DNA of 64,000 nucleotides, taken from Silene conica. Lineage: Eukaryota; Streptophyta; Magnoliopsida; Caryophyllales; Caryophyllaceae. Below the pieces are notes generated by a model, which saw only the letters and a list, made by a program, of their open reading frames with translations, was not told the DNA's origin and did not search any database. The DNA is taken from the NCBI GenBank assembly GCA_029255685.2, contig CM055311.2:58921048-58985047 (forward strand). The letters run 5' to 3'. Within the stretch, counting starts at the first letter, position 1. The number at the start of each line of letters is the position of its first letter. Positions 46,680-57,102 of this stretch are shown here, in pieces. The translations under genes were made by a program, and so were the position numbers.

Positions 46680-47200
46680 GCCGGTCAGGCACCGTCCGCC
46701 GGCCGACCGACTCACAGCCCTTTTCTCATTCTACGCGGTATTTTGCAAAATAGGGATCCCAGCCGGCGGACCGGCTGCCGGCCGACCGGCTGGTACCCTC
46801 TTCCTTCGCGTTTGCTTCTTCCTTTTTCTTCTCCTTTCTTCTTTCTTTTCTTTCCCAGATCTGGGCTCCCAGCCGGCGGACCGGCTGCCGGCCGACCGGC
46901 TGGTAGCCACTTCTTCTTTTTCTCTTCTCCTTTCTTCTTTCTTTTCTTTCCTCATTCTCTTTACTGGGCTTCCAGCCGGCGGACCGGCTGCCGGCCGACC
47001 GGCTGGTAGCCTTTTTCTTTTCCCTTCTTCACTTCCTTGGCACACAAATGGGACTCTCAGCCGGTTGACCGGCCGCCGGTCACATACCGGCTGAGAGTAT
47101 TTCTCACGCTAATTTCCTGAAACTGGAAATTAAGTTGTAAAAAACAGAATGTGCATTAAGGGTCCTGAGCCGGTGGTCGACAGGCAGCCGGCCTACAGGC
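46680..47200. repeat. Array of GC-rich hairpins in pyrimidine-rich spacer
   Basis: Six units spaced 82-108 bp apart start near 46680, 46766, 46868, 46973, 47055 and 47163. Each contains a core like CAGCCGGCGGACCGG, then CTGCCGG, then GACCGGCTGG. The three middle units share the same 35 bp core, and TTTCTTCTCCTTTCTTC-type DNA separates them. The fifth unit has the perfect arms ACTCTCAGCCGGT and ACCGGCTGAGAGT. Open frames on both strands here are repeat by-products. Confidence 0.85.
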
Positions 47201-47495
47201 TCAGAGCCCCTATGCACTATTCGCAAAACAACTCAACTAACACAATGAAAACTCAATTGCCAAGAGAAACTTCATCGAATACGCCTAACCAAGCCTACTC
47301 ACCACAAGATGACCTCTTTCAAATGACCAAATCAAATAACACTCTCGTCTCCAAATCTCACATGCAAGCTATAAAAATTAGACTAAAAACCAAACCAAGA
47401 AAGAAACTAACATGCAAACTAGATAAAAGAAAGGAAACTAATACTTACAAACGGTGGTTGTTAAGTGACTCCACCAAACCTTTCATGATCAATCA

Positions 47496-48323
47496 TCAAG
47501 TCTTGTAGGTTGAAACCTCGTCCATGCTAGCTAGGGACCTTAAGAAAAGGTCAAAAGCCTCGGCCGGGCACTCCACCTCGCTTGCACTTCGGGTTTCCAT
47601 CTTGCTCAACATCAACTTTCGAGCTTTGACATCTCTTCCGGCAATTAGCTCCTCTAGGTCCCCTTTTTCAGCCAAAGGGTCTTTAAAAGAACTAGCACAA
47701 CTTGGTTTTCCTTGATCCTTAGCACGGTCTCTCTTCTTCGGACTAACCAACTTTCCGCTAGTAAAACTAGCATCCTCATTCTTCAAGGTCATACTTTTCA
47801 TGATTCCCTTCTCATCAAACATCTTAGGGACATCATTCACCAACAAACTTGCAATCATGCCAACATTCTTTTCCTTAAAATTTGTACCGGGAGCTTCCGG
47901 AAGCACGAATTCACACAACTCATCTTCAACTTGAAAGGTTAGCCTACCTTTTTTCACATCAATGATTGCTCCTCCGGTGGCCAAGAAGGGCCTCCCAAGA
48001 ATAATGAAAGAGCTTTCACCGACCGGTATATCAACGACCATAAAGTCGGTGGGGATGGAAAGCGATCCAACCTTGACCACCGCATCTTCAAGGACCCCAA
48101 TAGTAGGCCTAACCGTCCCGTCGGCAAGAGTGATGTCCGTTATAGGAGGGGATAAGTGTTTAATGTTCAATCTCTTTGCCATGGCAAGTGGGATAACACT
48201 CACACTTGCTCCAAGATCGCACAAATCATGCTCTATGTGTCTTCCTCCTACGGAGCATTGAATAGAGAAGCTCCCCGGGTCTCCCAACTTAATTGGCAAA
48301 TCTCTTGGGATCTTTTTCGCCAC
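47496..48323 (-). CDS. Retroelement aspartic protease region
   Basis: Open frame of 275 codons. The protease core has CDLGASVSVIPLAMAKRL as the catalytic Asp loop (DLGAS replaces the usual DTGA), TLADGTVRPTIGVLEDAVVK and the flap and second-domain region FIILGRPFLATGGAIIDV, all typical of Athila/Tat gag-pol proteases. It is in the same frame as gag, separated from it by one stop codon and 40 further sense codons (48324-48443). After the protease the frame goes on for about 100 charged residues and stops, with no reverse transcriptase. The catalytic residues are present, so it could process Gag if translated. Confidence 0.85.
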   Translation of the reverse strand: MAKKIPRDLPIKLGDPGSFSIQCSVGGRHIEHDLCDLGASVSVIPLAMAKRLNIKHLSPPITDITLADGTVRPTIGVLEDAVVKVGSLSIPTDFMVVDIPVGESSFIILGRPFLATGGAIIDVKKGRLTFQVEDELCEFVLPEAPGTNFKEKNVGMIASLLVNDVPKMFDEKGIMKSMTLKNEDASFTSGKLVSPKKRDRAKDQGKPSCASSFKDPLAEKGDLEELIAGRDVKARKLMLSKMETRSASEVECPAEAFDLFLRSLASMDEVSTYKT

Positions 48324-48443
48324 TAGTGAAATGGCATTGACTTCCTCCTTTTCTTGGGTGGAGGGGATTGTGGCCTCTACCTCCTCAACAAGTTTGATTA
48401 ACTCATTGCAACGAGGGTCCCCCTTGGTGATTTTACGAAAGAA

Positions 48444-50774
48444 TTAGCACATCTTTCTCTCCATGAGGCTCTCCACATATCCATGGTCTTCCTCTTCTAT
48501 CACATGAACCCTTTTTCCTTTGGCACTAGGGCCTTCATCACAATTCTTCTTCGGAATGTTCAAGACTTGTTGCATCACAAAGTTCAAGTCATCAATGTCG
48601 ACTTCATTGCAATCATCCGGAGGAGTGTTGGGCACCATCACCATCACCTCCTCCTCAACACATTCCTCACTTCCACTCCCAAATACCGTCATAACTTGCT
48701 CTACCTTGGACCCTCCTTCATCATCCCTCTTCTCAAGCATTGGTTGCTCATGTTTGCTTGTCATAATAGCATTGACACCATGTGGTTTTGAAGCATCCCG
48801 GGAGCTTTGACCTTGGGCAAGAAAGCCGCCCGGTGGCCTTTGTGGGTTAGCTAAGGCTTGTGAAGCAACTCTAGCCTCCATCTCCCGGATCTCTTTTTGA
48901 TTTGCCGTCTTCAAATTCATCATTTCTTGATTATGTGTCGCTTGCATGCCTTTCACAAGTTTAAGCAACTCTCCAACTTGGGAGTCACTTGAGAGATCTT
49001 GATGAGGTGTGTTGGTAAGGGGCAAGGGAAACCCGTAGTCATTCCTTGCACCCCCACTTTGTTGATTTGCTTTGGGACCTTGGTTGTTGAAGTTTGGGTT
49101 TTGGTGGTGGTTAGGAAATGGTTGGTTAAAATTTTGGTCATTGAGACTTTGATTGTTGAAATTGTTGTTGTGGAAGTTTTGTTGGTGGTTTGGGTTGTGG
49201 AAATTTTGTTGGTTATGGTATTGGTTGTTGTTTTGGTTGTTGAAGTTTGGATTGTTGTTATTGAAATTTGCATTGAAATTTTGTGGGTTTTGGTTGTTTT
49301 GGAAATTTGGATTAAAGTTCGGGTCATTGAAACTTTGTTGGAAGCCTTGATTGGCTTGGTTGGTTTGATTCCCTTGGTAAAAGTTGTTGTTGTAATTGTT
49401 TCTCGGGTTGAAGTTTCCTCCCCTTGGTTGAAAACCGGGGGGATTTTGCCCTTGAGGTTGTTGAATTTGATGAGGATTCAACACATTGGTACTCTTGTAA
49501 CTCATATAGGGGCTTCCTCGGATCCCTTGATGGTAATAGTTCGAATTTGGGTTGAAAGTATTGGGGTTTTTTGGGTTGTTAAAGGCTTGAAAAGCATATA
49601 CCTCCTCCATACTCTCACTTCCCTCATAGGAATTGTTGTTTGCACACACATCAAAAGTATGCCCGCATCCCCCACATAAGTCACATGAAGCAACACTATT
49701 TACTTGGTACATTCCCGGGACTTTGCTCTTGGTTTCTTTGGTAGCGGAGCCCTTAGTCAACTCTTCCAATTTCTTGGTTAACATGTCCAACTTGGCATTG
49801 GTTTCTTCGTTTGCCTTTGCATTGGAAAGGTGCTCACTAGGGTACTTGCTACTCTTCCTCAAGACATTCCCCCTAGTACCATAGTTTTCCTCCGAATCAA
49901 CAATCTTCTTGATGAGTTCCGTTCCTTCCTCATGTGGCAAGTGGTCAAAGCTACCACCCGCCGATGCATTAACCATTTCTTTAGTCCGGGAGAGAAGAGT
50001 TTGAAAAAAAGTTTGGGTTGTGTACCAAGGTGGTATCCCGTGGTGTGGGCACTTGGCTAGCAAATCTTGGTATCTATCCCAAGCTTCTCCCAAAGATTCT
50101 CCCTCGTCTTGTTGAAACTGAGTTATCTCATTCCGCAACATCGCGGTCTTGGAGGATGGGTAGTACTTGGCAAGGAAAGCCGTTGCCAAGTCGTCCCATG
50201 TGGTGAATGTATTTGGAGCATGGACATTTAGCCACCTATCGGCCTTGTCGGTTAAGGAATAGGGGAAAAGCATAAGCCTTAGTGTCTCCTCGGGTACTCC
50301 GGTTTTCTTTATCATTGCGACTTTACCCTTGAACTTTCTCAAGTGCCCATGAGCATCTTCGTGAGAAGCCCCGCTAAAGGCATTCTTTTCGATTGAACTC
50401 ATTTGCGAAGGGTGTATTTCGAAATTTTGAGGAACAAGGACCCCGAAGTTGATTGGATTGGTGGTGTCATTGTGATTGGGCCGGTTATGATCACGAAGAG
50501 CGGCCATTATGTGAATTTGATGGTTGTTTGGAAAGTGTGGTGATTGTGGTGGTGATTGATAAAATGGATTGTCAAAATTGTCGGATGTTGGGCTAGGATT
50601 GCTTTGATTGGGACTTGGTGGTTCGGATGAAGAGGGGTTGTTTTGGCTAGTAGATGCTTGGGACGCAATTCTTACCCTTGCAATAGTCTTCCTCCTTAAG
50701 GCCCGAAAAAGCCTCTCCGGTTCGGAAGATGACAACAAAGAGTTAGAGTCACTCTTAGGCATAAAACTTAGCAA
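48444..50774 (-). CDS. gag: Gag polyprotein (Retrotrans_gag), 776 residues
   Basis: The structural protein of the retroelement particle. The start ATG at 50774 is about 155 nt inside the primer site. A disordered Ser/Pro/Asn region of about 110 residues comes first, then the gag core with LRLMLFPYSLTDKADRWL, WDDLATAFLAKYYP, LRNEITQFQQDEGESLGEAW and RYQDLLAKCPHHGIPPW. A zinc knuckle of the form CX2CX4HX4C (CDLCGGCGHTFDVC) follows near residue 365. Next is a very Asn/Gln-rich stretch of roughly 150 residues, then a charged C-terminal part ending MERKMC at a TAA stop (48444-48446). The same frame then continues into the protease, so gag and protease form one frame broken by a single stop. Confidence 0.92.
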   Translation of the reverse strand: MLSFMPKSDSNSLLSSSEPERLFRALRRKTIARVRIASQASTSQNNPSSSEPPSPNQSNPSPTSDNFDNPFYQSPPQSPHFPNNHQIHIMAALRDHNRPNHNDTTNPINFGVLVPQNFEIHPSQMSSIEKNAFSGASHEDAHGHLRKFKGKVAMIKKTGVPEETLRLMLFPYSLTDKADRWLNVHAPNTFTTWDDLATAFLAKYYPSSKTAMLRNEITQFQQDEGESLGEAWDRYQDLLAKCPHHGIPPWYTTQTFFQTLLSRTKEMVNASAGGSFDHLPHEEGTELIKKIVDSEENYGTRGNVLRKSSKYPSEHLSNAKANEETNAKLDMLTKKLEELTKGSATKETKSKVPGMYQVNSVASCDLCGGCGHTFDVCANNNSYEGSESMEEVYAFQAFNNPKNPNTFNPNSNYYHQGIRGSPYMSYKSTNVLNPHQIQQPQGQNPPGFQPRGGNFNPRNNYNNNFYQGNQTNQANQGFQQSFNDPNFNPNFQNNQNPQNFNANFNNNNPNFNNQNNNQYHNQQNFHNPNHQQNFHNNNFNNQSLNDQNFNQPFPNHHQNPNFNNQGPKANQQSGGARNDYGFPLPLTNTPHQDLSSDSQVGELLKLVKGMQATHNQEMMNLKTANQKEIREMEARVASQALANPQRPPGGFLAQGQSSRDASKPHGVNAIMTSKHEQPMLEKRDDEGGSKVEQVMTVFGSGSEECVEEEVMVMVPNTPPDDCNEVDIDDLNFVMQQVLNIPKKNCDEGPSAKGKRVHVIEEEDHGYVESLMERKMC

Positions 50775-50928
50775 ACAAATTAGTCGTCCTAGTGTTTAAC
50801 AAACACTAGGGTGAGCAATAAAACAAGCACTCTACAATTAACTACCAAATCTTTTATCAAAACAAAAACAAGCTCAACAAACTCAAGACTAAAACTAAAA
50901 CTAAACTACACAACTTCTAAACACCGTT

Positions 50929-50944
50929 CCCGGCAACGGCGCCA
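50929..50944 (-). promoter_or_regulatory. Primer binding site, complementary to tRNA-Asp
   Basis: Three bases inside the 5' LTR the minus strand reads TGGCGCCGTTGCCGGG. This is complementary to the 3' end of plant tRNA-Asp(GTC), which ends CCCGGCAACGGCGCCA. tRNA-Asp priming is usual for Athila elements. Confidence 0.88.
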
Positions 50945-50947
50945 TTT

Positions 50948-52529
50948 TGATGGTCGGATTTTGTCGTCGATTCCGGCACCAAAAACAATTTTTAAACTCC
51001 CAAATTAAGTAGTATAATTTAGGGTCGAACCCAAAAGACGGTGGGGAAGTTGTATATTTAAGTTCTAGTTCGAGCTCGAGTTGGGTAATAAGTTTGTGAT
51101 TGATTAACAACTACTAAAGATAAATTAAAGCAAAAGTGTCAAGATGAAAACGATGAATAAAAGATACTAAGGTGTCGGGGGTACTAAGGTAGGTTGGTAA
51201 CGAATCATGCAAGGGAATCTATAAGGTCTCCACTATACTAGGCCTAGGTTTGTCTCATCTATCGATTTGACTCACCTAAAGTCGATCCCTATCCTAGCTT
51301 TCGCTACAAATAAGGCCAACCTAACATACATACATGTCCATGAAAGCCCTAGACTATCATCAAAGGCCAACAACAATGAGAATCATGTCCAACCGTCGTT
51401 GAGACATTTCATCAAACATGTAACATGCATAAATGAAAACCTAGCAAAGAAGAGAACCAAATATTAACCCTAAACAAGATTCATAGCTACCAACAAACCA
51501 AAGCACACCCCTAACCCTAGTAGGGGAACTACTCACACATGGCTAACATAAATATGTAAACAAATGATGAGGAAATGCTAAACATGATGGATTAAGTAAG
51601 AGTAAACAATTGAACAAGCAAAACTTAAAGGAAATGCAAAGATAAAGTAAAGATGAAGAAGATTATACCATTAACTAAGGAAAAGGAAATGACTTGGATG
51701 ACAAGTTGAAGGATTCTTTCAAATCCCCCAAAAATACAACCCAAATAATCCACTACAATTGCTTCAAAACAAACTCAAGGAGAATCCTCTAGAGAGATTA
51801 ACTAATAAAGAAAGATTAAGTAAAGATCTAAATAAGATTAAAGTATTTTTTAGTGTTTTTGAGTCTAAGTGTTAAGTATTCAAAACAGTAGAAACCCTCG
51901 AAAAATGTGCAAAGTAACGTAATAAGTAAGTGTTGAAATGAAAGACTAAGTGCGGGTTTATATAGTGCGCGAAAATCTGAAAAGCGACTCTCAGCCGGTC
52001 GACCGGCTGCCGGTCTGTGACCGGCTGAGAGTCCAAATTTGGACTTCTGAAACTTTCTTCTTTTCTCTTCAATAGTCAGGTACTGCCAGCCGGTGGACCG
52101 GCCGCCGGTTGTCCACCGGCTGGGGTCGCAAAATCAAGGGTCTGTCTTGATACGAACGAAGGCGAGGAAGAGGGGGTCCCAGCCGGTCAGCCGGCTGCCG
52201 GCTGGCCACCGGCTGGGGACCCAAATCCCAAGTTCTGCATTTTTCTTCATTTTCAAGGCTTAGGGGCTCCCAGCCGGCGGACCGGCTGCCGGCCGACCGG
52301 CTGAGGACCCCATTTCTTCATTTCCACTCCTTTCCTCCTATTTTGCCTTGATTTCATCACATTTTGCTCCCGTTTCTTCATTCCCGCGTCAAGCCCTACA
52401 TCATGTCAACAAACATGTAGAAGAGGGATATCGGGTACAAAAAGGGGCGAAATCATGTCAAACGGGGGTGAAACGGGATCAAAACAAAAGGAAAACAAGA
52501 GAAAATAATGACTGAATTTGGGCTCATCA
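50948..52529 (-). repeat. 5' LTR of the Athila-type element
   Basis: Same length (1,582 bp) and nearly the same sequence as the LTR at 40987-42568. It contains the same four hairpins at about 51986-52306. Promoter signals were not pinned down. Confidence 0.95.
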
Positions 52530-52720
52530 TACGTATATGAAATTATACAAATTCTCACGTTATTTGAAGTTGGCGTTACCAGAGTATCTATTATTTATTG
52601 TAATTATAATAGTATTAATTACAGTATTTCTAGAATTATTAACTACAATAATTAATACTACTGGAAATGTGCCAACTATTGTAGTTAATAGTATCATAAT
52701 TAATTAATTATTGTAGTTAA

Positions 52721-54173
52721 TGACACCCGTCGTTGAGGGGTGCCAAAGATAAGATTTATAAAACCTCAGCTTAAACTAGATAGGATAAGTCAAGGGTCGA
52801 ACCACAAGGAGACAAGGTTAATTATGTTTGATAATTTAAAGTCTATTGCAAGTAACCAAAAAAAGGGGGGTTTGATTTAAGGTTGGGACTAACAACTAAT
52901 AGCAAAATAAGCAAGAGAATTAAAACAAGGTAAAAAGGAGATTAGGAACTTCGGTTCCCCATGGTCAAAACAAGTCAATGAAAGGTAAAATAACCAAATA
53001 ACACAATCCCAAGGAACAAAGAATAAACCTTTAGGTCAATATTCTACCCAATCCTTACGGTCTTAGGGTTCCTAGAAAAGCACTAAACTTTCGTTCATAT
53101 GGCAATCCCAAAGTTGTTGTTAAACTAATCCTAATAATCTTTCAATCCTAAGGATTAGTTTAGCAACAACAATGGGGGATTGGTAATTCAATCATTAAAC
53201 TATCAAAATCAAGTCTTTACCATGGTTCACCTAATTCCTAATCACAAGAATTAGCTATGCATGATTTTAACTATGAAACTAACAATAACAAGAACTAAGA
53301 ACATCAAGGTAATCAACATAATTAAAGATGACAATAAAAGGGAAAACATGTATTGGGAAATAATAATAAGATGAACAACAAGATTAATTGAAAGGGAAAT
53401 ATTAATTGTAGCAAACTTACAAGCTTAATTGGAATTCAAGAACAAAGATTGAAACTTGGAAAATATTCTCTAAACTATGGAGTTTTCTCTAAACTAGGCT
53501 GCTTGACCTAATTTTCGTGTTTAGGTCTCCTTAAATAAGTTCTAATTACAAGATTATGAGCAAAGCCTGTAATAAAAATCGCGGAAACACAGTCGCCTGG
53601 TCGGTCGACCTACTTTTTGGGTCGGTCGACCTCTTAATGACCTAATAACTTGATTGGGCTTTGCGGAAACTTCTGGGTCTGTGCTGTGGTCGGTCGACCA
53701 AATTAGTAGGTCGGTCGACCTGATGCCGGGACTGCAGCGCGCGTCGATCTTAAAACAGCTGCCATTTCTTCGTTACTCATCGTAATCAAGCGATTCTTGC
53801 GGCGTTGGAAAGCTAAGAGGATAATCTTTCACCTCCAACTGGGATCACTCCATTAGCAGCTCTAGAACTCGAGATATAGCCATTTGAAACAGGCTTCAAT
53901 GTCGTGGATCGATTCTTTGCTATATGCACCTTTGCTTATGCTATATTCAGGCCTTGAAATGTGCGCTAGGCTTGTTCTTTCGTGTCCTTAGCTATAAAAA
54001 ATCACTTGAGGACGGATTTGGTTTAAAATCATCCCTTTTCCTCATAAATCTGCAAAAGAGCATAAAAATACGAAAGTAGACAATTGTTGGGAAATAAATG
54101 CTAAAACATAGTAAATGAGCGACAAAATGCGTGTAAAAATAGATGTAAAACATCATAAAATATGCACGCATCA
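52721..54173 (-). mobile_element. Solo LTR, Gypsy Tat/Athila-like
   Basis: Begins TGACACCCGTC and ends CACGCATCA, flanked by the 5 bp duplication GTTAA (52716-52720 and 54174-54178). Features such as AGGGTCGAACCACAAGGAG near the left end and GGCGTTGGAAAGCTAAGAGG near 53800 resemble Tat/Athila LTRs read in reverse. It holds two pairs of GGTCGGTCGACC palindromes (about 53600-53632 and 53690-53720). No internal region is left, so the element was lost by LTR-LTR recombination. Confidence 0.8.
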
Positions 54174-54266
54174 GTTAATATTATCATAATTAATACTATT
54201 GTAAAGGTCATGGATGAGAGGCCACGTCAGCATTAATTACAGTTTTTCACGGCTTTCTTTTATTGG

Positions 54267-54830
54267 TCAGACTAGATGTAACATTCTAAGAATGTATGAA
54301 AGGTTTTGTAGGGCTAGATAAGAAACATGTAACTCTGATATACGTTGTAGTGTACCAGAGCGTTCCTCAATAATAATGTCCCTACTATCAATCGTGTTCT
54401 CAAGATCTCCAACAATAAGGGTAGCCACCTCAGGCACAGTAGGTAAATTATATGTTCTCCCATCTGTATGGCGTGCACTAATAAGCCTCAACCTTACCTC
54501 ACTAGCATCACCTTCGTTAAGTCTATCTCTAGATATTCTAAATGATTTTGCCAAAACATTGTATTGATCGATCATTTGTTTTAGTTCACCCATTAGCCCA
54601 TCGGCGAATTGATCAGGAGTAGTAGAACTGCAGTTAGAATTGACAAAAAATAAAAATAAAAAAATTAAGAAACAATGATAAAATCAGAACAAAGAAAAAT
54701 AAAATAAAACGCTCACCTTAATGCTTTTTTCCTATGCCTCAACTCGTCTTCCGTGTCGTAAATATAAAGTTGACAAAATTTAGATGGTCCATCATGATTA
54801 AGTAATAAACTTCCAACATGAGAAATTATG
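54267..54830 (-). pseudogene. Duplicated Helitron Rep N-terminal fragment
   Basis: Second copy of the exon at 38905-39235, encoding MGELKQMIDQYNVLAKSFRI, DGRTYNLPTVPEVATLIVGD and RSGTLQRISELHVSYLALQ. It breaks off exactly where the tandem duplication begins (about 54300), so nothing beyond LALQ belongs to Rep. The preceding exon (about 54720-54830) is also present. It is a fragment only. Confidence 0.85.
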
Positions 54831-55564
54831 TTGGTCAAATTGATATTTAACTATTTACATATTGTAGAAGACAAAGGAGGAGAAGAAAAAGAGAAGGCTG
54901 ACCGTTGAACTTTTCGAGCAACATAGAGAAACCAAAAGGGCTATTAGAAATATAATGGTTAAGTCTATAATTAATATTTTGTTGTCAATTACATTATTTT
55001 TTTGGTAATTACATTATATAATTAATAGTAACAGTTTTATTATTTGACGGGTTAAAGGCATCAATGAAGCACTTGTTATATCAAAAAGGTTTTGTTAGTC
55101 CCGAATTGCATCTTGCCAGTCTCATCATTGTGCGTGAGAAACCAAAAGAGTATATATTATTTATTATAATTATAATAGTATTAATTATAGTAAAAATCTC
55201 ATGTAAATTGCATCTTGCCAATATCATATTAATGTCATTGTGCGTGGGAAAACCAAAAGAGTATTTAAATGAAAAATGTATGTACGTATGTACGTATGTA
55301 TGTATATGAAATTATACAAATTCTCACGCTATTTGAAGTTGGCATTACCAGAGTATCTATTATTTATCATAATTATAATATTATTAATTATAGTATTTCT
55401 AGAATTATTAACTACAATAATTAATACTATTGGAAATGTGTCAACTATTGTAGTTAATAGTATCATAATTATTGTAGTTAATACTATCATAATTAATCTA
55501 TTGGAAAAGTCATGGATGAGAGGCCACGTCAGCATTAATTACAGTATTTCACGGCTTTCTTTTA

Positions 55565-57102
55565 AGTACGTGCTTTTTCACATACGGATTTACTCTTTCA
55601 CATACGACTTTTACAATATTACCCTTGTCATTTTTTCAATCTCTCTTCCAATTAATTTTTTCTTTCCTTCCCTCACCATCACCATTTACCATTTACCATT
55701 TACCATAAACTATATCAAATTAATCAATAAATAAATAAATAACTAAAAAGTAAATAAAATAACTAATTATTACTCCGAGACTCCCTTCCCCTGTTCCCCA
55801 CCACTACCCTAATTAATTAATATTAAAGAAAAAATAACTCAATTAATATTAAAAACCAGAACCCGTATTCCCTTCCCTACGACCCCGCCACCACCACCAC
55901 TCCCACCCATGTCCCAGCCTACAACCAACCGAACCACCCTCCAGCCGCTCTCACCCAGCCTCTTCCCCCGACAACCCAACGCCATCCCAAACACACTAGA
56001 GCTGATCAAATGGCCCAGGCCCGGTGGCCCGACCCGGCCCAGCCCGATTTTTTCTCGGGTTTGGGCCTAATAGTTTGGCCCAAAAAGCCCGTGGCCCGGC
56101 CCAAAATAAGCCCGATATAAATATAGGGCCGGGTTTGGGCCAACCTAAAGGCCCGATTTTTGGCCCGGCCCGACCCGAAATTATTTTTTTAAAAAGAAAA
56201 AAATTCAAAAGTTGGAATCGTATATCACATCATACTAATAATCTAATATCACTAATGCGTCGAATTATCAATTTTGCGGATATTTTTATATTTTTATCGT
56301 ACGCCTTTAGTTAATACTATTCATTTTTTGTCAACTCATAAGTTATGTATGGTAGTGAATGGTACTATGGATGGTTCTCCTACCAAAAGAGTCGAAGTCA
56401 AATACCTAAGACTTGAAAATTTTATTTCGTTGCTAATAGTTTGTTCACATATCGATTTTGTCGATTGTTTCGTATTATATTATTTTGGCCCGTTTTGGCC
56501 CATTTTGGCCCGAGGCCCGTTATAGCCCGAACAATTGTGGGCTTGGGCCAAGAAAATCGGCCCATCGTTTTGGCCCGACGCGGCCCGACCCGTGTATTTG
56601 GGCCGTTTATTTAGCGCGGGCCCGGCCCAGCCCGGCCCATGATCAGGTCTAAAACACACCCACAGTCGTCCTCCGTCGCCGACACAGCACCCTTCTGCCT
56701 CTCTAACGACCGCCATAATAAGACCATCGTGACCGGCTCACTGCACCGTCCCTTCCCCATTACGTATACCTATAATAACCATCAACCACCTGCCTTTCAC
56801 CCCCTACAAACTAACCCTAATTAATAGTAACTATTAAGTATGTTAATTTTAGTAAAAATTAACCTAATACTTTAAATAAAATGTTTAACAATTGCTAAAA
56901 CCAAAATTAATTTACTAATTGCAGAATTATACTTCATTGTATACGTTTTTAGAGTAATTAGATTCAATATTTGGGAAAAATGTATATAAAAGAGTTAATT
57001 TGATTATGTTTAGCAAATGGGTGGAAAAAAGGTATGATATGGAAATTTTATGGAAAAAATATATGTGAAAGAGTAAAGTTCGTATGTGAAAAAGTAATTC
57101 CG
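55565..57102. mobile_element. TIR element of CTTTTTCACATACG family, with nested hAT MITE
   Basis: The duplication TTCTTTTA occurs at 55557-55564 and 57103-57110; the other Helitron copy (about 54257-54264) has it once. Ends: CTTTTTCACATACGGATT on the left and, read inward, CTTTTTCACATACGAAC on the right, each followed by TTACTCTTTCACATA. The interior has a C-rich stretch (55860-55990) that may be captured coding DNA, such as a short open segment starting MSQPTTNRTTLQPLS. The element is related by its ends to 15112-15834. Confidence 0.75.
55997..56651. mobile_element. hAT-like MITE with GGCCCGGCCC-rich ends
   Basis: The 8 bp target duplication AAACACAC is at 55989-55996 and 56652-56659. Termini TAGAGCTGATCAAATGG and, inward from the right, TAGACCTGATCATGGG are followed by long runs of CCCGGCCC and GGCCCGA motifs in both arms. 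An 8 bp duplication with TAGNNCTGATCA ends fits hAT MITEs of this GC-rich type. Confidence 0.88.

Larger units (their letters stand above)
40987..52529 (-). mobile_element. Athila-type Ty3/Gypsy LTR retrotransposon lacking pol core
   Basis: The element is 11,543 bp and flanked by the 5 bp duplication TACGT (40982-40986 and 52530-52534). LTRs are 1,582 bp each and nearly identical, so the insertion is recent. On the minus strand the order is 5' LTR, tRNA-Asp primer site, gag, protease, a hairpin-rich spacer, an ATHILA ORF-1 protein, a long untranslated stretch, polypurine tract and 3' LTR. No reverse transcriptase, RNase H or integrase coding sequence was found anywhere between the LTRs, so it must depend on another element for replication. 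It landed in copy 1 of the Helitron tandem duplication. Confidence 0.93.

Noticed and set aside
46731..47045. Long open frames on both strands with PAGRPAAGPPAG and KKEERRR repeats
   Set aside because: They come from translating the GC-rich hairpin array and its pyrimidine spacers; both strands are open and neither has a known domain.
42569..47495. Hidden reverse transcriptase or integrase in the Athila element
   Set aside because: No RT (YxDD), RNase H or integrase (HHCC, DDE) motif was seen in any frame of the listed translations across the interior.
48953..49679. Large open frames on the plus strand and in another minus frame opposite gag
   Set aside because: They are shadows of the Asn-rich gag region, whose codons leave other frames open.
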